This document shows positions 6,339 through 8,735 of a DNA stretch of 8,735 bases, in pieces; the first letter of the stretch is position 1; the number at the start of each line of letters is the position of its first letter. The notes below the pieces were generated by a model. The model had not been told where the DNA came from. It ran no database searches and was given only the letters and a program-made list of their open reading frames with translations. Both the position numbers and the translations under genes were made by a program. The DNA is from JAKACU01 sp021821185 (lineage in GTDB: Bacteria; Bacillota; Bacilli; Alicyclobacillales; SLC66): contig DAHWJX010000076.1 of NCBI GenBank assembly GCA_027343965.1, positions 1 to 8,735 on the forward strand. The letters run 5' to 3'.

Positions 6339-7412
6339 CTATGCGTGCTTGGTGGACATCGAATGCAACTCCGCACCATCCCAGCACTGCTCACCTAACA
6401 CTGACTTATCAGATAAATTCTTTAGACTCCCGCAACTCTCTCTCACTATCAAGCGCGTTGGAATTGTAACTTGCAACGGTAGCTCCCACGATCCAAACTG
6501 TCGCAAAAGCAAGTTTACTGCCTCACGCCCCATGTCTTTTGTAGGAACGTGTACGGTCGTAAGTGAGGGCGTAACAAATTCAGCAATATCCACGTCGTCG
6601 AACGATACAATTGCCACATCCTCAGGAATCCGCAACCCAGCCTCAGAGAGTGCGCGAATCACCCCAATTGCCATTGGATCACTTCCAACAAAGTAAGCGC
6701 TTGCTAAATTGCCACTTAAAACAACCCTCCTAGCCAGTTCATAGGCAGTGCTAGTGAACCAATCGCCTAAATGTACATGTTTCTCTTGGAAAATTCCTCG
6801 GGCTTGTAAGTATAATCGAAATGCTTCTAAACGCGGATCTACCCCATATTCCGCCGGCCCGCCAAAAAATCCAATTGCCTTGTGACCCAGTCCTATCAAG
6901 TGATCTAAAACTCCGAACGTAGATCTTGTGAAATCTACCACCACGGAATTAAATCTAGTTGGGTCTGGACATCGGTCCACAAACACAACTGGCTTTTGGA
7001 TCTGCGGATTTTCTCGCAAGTAATTCGCAATCAACAAATTCTCACCAACAACAATGATGCCATCAGTTTCACTGAATGTTTCGTTCAGATTTAGTAAATC
7101 TGCCCAGTGAAGCGATACTGCACCAAACAACCCACGTGCACGACACTCATTCTCTATACCCCTACGAATGGAATAAAAGTATTGATCCGTTGCCTCCACC
7201 TTTTCATTCTTAAAAGCTACGATGCCGACCCGTTTGAGTGAAGGTTCCTTCCTGCTAACCCTAGGTCTTACGTACCCAACCTCTTCAACAGCTCGCATGA
7301 TGCGAGCCTTGGTGCTCTCCGGTATGATCAGATCGGAGTGACCATTCAGGGCACGTGAAACTGTCGTTATGGAGACCTTTGCTAGGCGGGCGACATCCTT
7401 CAGCGTCGCCAA
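6339..7412 (-). CDS. LacI/GalR-family transcriptional repressor
   Basis: Local sugar-responsive repressor, 357 residues. The N-terminal helix-turn-helix is TLKDVARLAKVSITTVSRAL (residues 3-22), followed by periplasmic-binding-protein-like ligand and dimer domains; a typical core signature is VSFDDVDIAEFVTPSLTTVH. The hinge region (GYVRPRVSRKEPSLKRVGIV) is basic and departs from the common YxPN-A-L pattern, resembling MsmR/GanR-type regulators of Bacilli that control oligosaccharide or galactoside uptake; that likeness is from memory, not a search. After the usual end (PTRLIVRES) about 30 further residues follow, including Cys and His, which is unusual. The start is TTG at 7412 with GGGGGG 6 nt upstream; no better start exists nearby. 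As first gene of the transport operon it probably represses its own promoter until the sugar binds. Confidence 0.92.
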   Translation of the reverse strand: MATLKDVARLAKVSITTVSRALNGHSDLIIPESTKARIMRAVEEVGYVRPRVSRKEPSLKRVGIVAFKNEKVEATDQYFYSIRRGIENECRARGLFGAVSLHWADLLNLNETFSETDGIIVVGENLLIANYLRENPQIQKPVVFVDRCPDPTRFNSVVVDFTRSTFGVLDHLIGLGHKAIGFFGGPAEYGVDPRLEAFRLYLQARGIFQEKHVHLGDWFTSTAYELARRVVLSGNLASAYFVGSDPMAIGVIRALSEAGLRIPEDVAIVSFDDVDIAEFVTPSLTTVHVPTKDMGREAVNLLLRQFGSWELPLQVTIPTRLIVRESCGSLKNLSDKSVLGEQCWDGAELHSMSTKHA

Positions 7413-7418
7413 TAATAG

Positions 7419-7425
7419 CCCCCCT
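7419..7425 (-). promoter_or_regulatory. Ribosome binding site deciding repressor TTG start
   Basis: AGGGGGG on the - strand lies 6 nt before TTG at 7412. A strong site with a weak start codon fits low-level repressor synthesis. Confidence 0.75.
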
Positions 7426-7487
7426 AACTATCGATATAAATCTTACGCCGCACCCCCAATCTAGATTTTCAAACTAGTCTATTTCAG

Positions 7488-7499
7488 TGAATATATTCA
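7488..7499. promoter_or_regulatory. Palindrome at the operon promoter, candidate operator
   Basis: TGAATATATTCA is a perfect 12-bp palindrome covering the predicted transcription start and touching the -10 box, the right position for repression. It lacks the central CG usual in LacI-family operators, so the binder could be another factor, or the palindrome may be chance in AT-rich DNA. Confidence 0.4.
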
Positions 7500-7527
7500 T
7501 GCTAATTTACTAAATTATATATGTCAA
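7499..7527 (-). promoter_or_regulatory. Candidate sigma-A promoter of the transport operon
   Basis: On the - strand TTGACA (7522-7527, consensus -35) is followed after exactly 17 bp by TAGCAT (7499-7504, 4 of 6 matches to TATAAT), in an AT-rich stretch. Transcription would start near 7492, giving a leader of about 80 nt before the repressor gene. Confidence 0.6.
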
Positions 7528-7733
7528 TACCATTACATATTATCTGTAAAATTATTTGTTTGACCAGACATAAGGGTTTCCCAATAGTCGTTCTATGGAT
7601 TACTCCCCCTATCGTCCTTCGGCCTAGTTGTGGTATGTCACGTTTGTGTTATATTTGTGAAACGCTTGTGTGGTAACATGCCCTTGTGGAAATCGATGGA
7701 CGACTTTTGTTTTGTCCCTAAACGAAACTACAT
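7528..7733. other. Intergenic region with TTGTG repeat cluster
   Basis: No gene is visible between the operon promoter and the hairpin at 7734; the only small frame, 26 codons from 7697, lacks a ribosome site. The stretch contains five TTGTG pentamers between 7628 and 7688 and a CG-centred partial palindrome at 7657-7670, both possible regulator sites upstream of the transport operon. Confidence 0.5.
7628..7688 (+). repeat. Five TTGTG direct repeats, three at 11-bp spacing
   Basis: Copies begin at 7628, 7644, 7655, 7666 and 7684. The middle three are 11 bp apart, so they face one side of the helix. Four of the five are followed by G or T, and most have a pyrimidine before. They lie about 100-160 bp upstream of the predicted -35 of the sugar operon. 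Confidence 0.45.
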
Positions 7734-7774
7734 ATCAAGAAGCACCACCTCGAATGCAGGTGGTGCTTCTTGAT
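7734..7774. terminator. 17-bp perfect hairpin terminator
   Basis: The arms 7734-7750 and 7758-7774 are fully complementary (ATCAAGAAGCACCACCT and its inverse) around the 7-nt loop CGAATGC. The stem lies 20 bp after the stop of the dehydrogenase remnant, so it is most likely that gene's old terminator. T-rich sequence flanks both sides (TCATTTTC on +, GTAGTTTCG on -), so it may work in both directions and insulate the transport operon from readthrough. Confidence 0.8.
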
Positions 7775-7793
7775 GTCATTTTCATAGTGGCTA

Positions 7794-7955
7794 TCACGTC
7801 CTCATGACCACTTTTATACACCCATCCTCTTTGTTGTCAAAGAGATCGTATCCTTTTTGCGCATCTGCTAGTGACAACCTGTGCGTGATGATATCTGTTG
7901 GCGCAATGCCTGCCGCACATTTGCATTTACTGGGACGCCGCCTGAACGATTGCAT
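7794..7955 (-). pseudogene. C-terminal fragment of zinc-dependent alcohol dehydrogenase
   Basis: The last 35 codons before TGA at 7794 encode PTDIITHRLSLADAQKGYDL and then FDNKEDGCIKVVMRT. This is the characteristic end of medium-chain, zinc-dependent alcohol/formaldehyde-type dehydrogenases (typically ITHRLPL then KEDGCIKVVL-P). The matching part begins at about 7901. Upstream, the same frame runs back to an ATG at 7955 without a ribosome site, and its Arg/Cys-rich translation does not resemble the family. The NAD-binding fold and the zinc sites, more than 300 residues, are absent; instead the small membrane-protein gene begins 7 bp away, in the same frame but behind its own stop. A 5'-deleted relic is the best reading. 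The terminator that follows is intact. Confidence 0.8.
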
Positions 7956-7961
7956 AGCGCA

Positions 7962-8150
7962 TCAATAAGGAATGGTGCTTTGCCAGTTGATATATGCGAT
8001 ATAACCCACCGCTGCCGCCGCGCTTTGCACAATTAAGAGCACTGCGAGCCCAATGGAAGATGCCTTTTCTTTTTTCCACAAATGAACGACCACTGGACCC
8101 GACAAAATCCACGCAGCAATCCCCGGAAGCATGAATACAGCCGTATTCAT
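7962..8150 (-). CDS. Small two-helix membrane protein, unknown function
   Basis: 62 residues from ATG at 8150, with AGAGGGTG 7 nt upstream, a strong site that argues for a real gene. Two hydrophobic segments (about residues 5-24 and 32-53) flank the basic loop HLWKKEKASS, so both ends are predicted outside and the loop inside the cytoplasm. It starts about 100 bp after the Ger(x)C stop in the same direction and may be co-transcribed with it. Small membrane proteins are known in some germination operons (GerD or fourth-subunit types), but I see no specific resemblance, so a germination role is only suggested by position. A 77-codon frame overlapping it lacks a ribosome site and is rejected. 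Confidence 0.7.
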   Translation of the reverse strand: MNTAVFMLPGIAAWILSGPVVVHLWKKEKASSIGLAVLLIVQSAAAAVGYIAYINWQSTIPY

Positions 8151-8190
8151 GTTCGTTCACCCTCTTTTGCGAAAAATGCCTCGCTGTCTT

Positions 8191-8230
8191 TGCATCATGA
8201 TCTATGTATCATCCATGTGATCATCATGCA
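8191..8230. repeat. Imperfect inverted repeat between Ger(x)C and small membrane gene
   Basis: TGCATCATGATC (8191-8202) pairs with GATCATCATGCA (8219-8230) with one mismatch and a 16-nt spacer, in which ATG/CAT can pair further. No T-run follows directly on the - strand. It may be an mRNA-processing or attenuation stem-loop in the gap. Confidence 0.4.
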
Positions 8231-8246
8231 CAAGGGACGCGGTCGA

Positions 8247-8735
8247 TCAGGTGCCATATGGTGATCGCTGCTTGCCAAAGGCAGTCATTCGAAACATAAA
8301 GTGTACATCGATCTTGGCATTGCAAAACTTCTTTGTGTATTGAAATGCCTTCCAGTCCTGCTCCGTCAAAAACCACCATTTGAGAGAAGACAAGCCCAGC
8401 CCGAAAATATCGCCGTGAAATTCGGTCTGACAGCGCTTTATAAGCTCCTGCGCCTCATTTTCAAACTCTTTATCAAGCGCTCGTTCAAGAACACGAGTAT
8501 AACGGGCGGTTTGCACATAATCGATTTTGGCGTTGCTGCCAATAAGTGCGCAGCGCAGCGGAACCCTGATGATAAAGTGTAGCCGGCCACGATCCAAGTG
8601 GCAAGAGATACGCGGAGGAAACGACTGTTCAACCGATACCGCATCGCTTGCCGCAGGTACGATCGGGTCCTGAATATTCTCCAAAAACCACCTGATCTGG
8701 TTCGTTAAAAGCAGATAGATTCGCACCTCTGCGCC
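8247..8735 (-). CDS. Ger(x)C-family spore germination protein, 5' end outside window
   Basis: C subunit of a GerA-type nutrient germinant receptor, normally a lipoprotein on the outer face of the spore inner membrane acting with GerA and GerB subunits. 162 C-terminal residues are visible, and the frame is open to the right edge, so the GTG at 8726 is internal. The family's C-terminal domain is recognisable: GAEVRIYLLL at the edge, then LERALDKEFENEAQELIKRC, and QTEFHGDIFGLGLSSLKWWF, matching the conserved pattern of a helix with paired Glu/Lys then K-x-DIFGFG. It ends with KIDVHFMFRM, the usual final strand. The lipobox and N-terminal domains lie outside. The gerA/gerB partners would be expected upstream, to the right of the window. 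The following small membrane gene may belong to the same unit. Confidence 0.88.
   Translation of the reverse strand, partial: GAEVRIYLLLTNQIRWFLENIQDPIVPAASDAVSVEQSFPPRISCHLDRGRLHFIIRVPLRCALIGSNAKIDYVQTARYTRVLERALDKEFENEAQELIKRCQTEFHGDIFGLGLSSLKWWFLTEQDWKAFQYTKKFCNAKIDVHFMFRMTAFGKQRSPYGT

Noticed and set aside
6319..6387. Upstream extension of the MalF-type permease overlapping the repressor gene
   Set aside because: GAGGTGGG lies directly before ATG 6318, and the extension is a reading of repressor coding DNA.
7628..7774. Small RNA running on the + strand from a TTGTGG/TATATT promoter to the perfect hairpin
   Set aside because: The -35 box matches poorly (3 of 6), the spacing is 16, and the hairpin is already explained as the dehydrogenase terminator.
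7901..7960. GCGCAATGC / GCATAGCGC inverted pair at the dehydrogenase relic border as mobile-element ends
   Set aside because: The arms are only 9 bases with a mismatch, 42 bp apart, with no transposase or target duplication.
7927..8160. 77-codon - strand frame
   Set aside because: It overlaps the small membrane protein in another frame, without a ribosome site or sensible composition.
8301..8582. 93-codon + strand frame
   Set aside because: It is antisense to the Ger(x)C coding sequence.

Overview
The window looks like chromosomal DNA from a Gram-positive, endospore-forming member of the Bacillota. Three things support this: a Ger(x)C-type spore germination protein at the right edge, strong G-rich Shine-Dalgarno sequences (AGGAGG, AGGGGG, AGGTGGG) with frequent TTG/GTG starts, and an ABC sugar-uptake operon with no ATPase gene of its own. 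An Alicyclobacillus-like genus is plausible, but that is an inference that no marker gene here settles.

Left region (1-2960, + strand): two consecutive, clearly paralogous GT4-family glycosyltransferases, the first cut by the window edge. A sugar-nucleotide epimerase/dehydratase-type gene overlaps the second by ATGA but breaks after 20 codons through a frameshift. The two glycosyltransferases probably belong to an exopolysaccharide or cell-surface glycan cluster whose third gene has decayed. About 210 bp without a convincing gene separates this from the next block.

Centre (2964-7412, - strand, converging on the first block): a CUT1-type carbohydrate ABC uptake operon. In transcription order it is LacI/GalR-family repressor (TTG start), MalF-type permease, extracellular solute-binding protein (GTG start, signal peptide without a lipobox), and MalG-type permease. 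A sigma-A-like promoter with an adjoining perfect 12-bp palindrome precedes the repressor. A catabolite-responsive-element-like site lies just upstream of the binding-protein gene. Neither an ATPase nor a glycoside hydrolase is present, so a shared MsmX-type ATPase elsewhere is expected and the substrate cannot be named.

Right region (7413-8735): an AT-rich intergenic stretch with a cluster of TTGTG repeats, then a 17-bp perfect hairpin terminator. This is followed on the - strand by the isolated C-terminal tail of a zinc-type alcohol dehydrogenase, a small two-helix membrane protein, and the C-terminal part of Ger(x)C.

The intact transport operon thus sits between two broken genes: an epimerase that kept only its start and a dehydrogenase that kept only its end. 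This suggests the locus has been rearranged. No CRISPR array, rRNA, tRNA, recognisable insertion sequence or obviously new multi-gene system was found.
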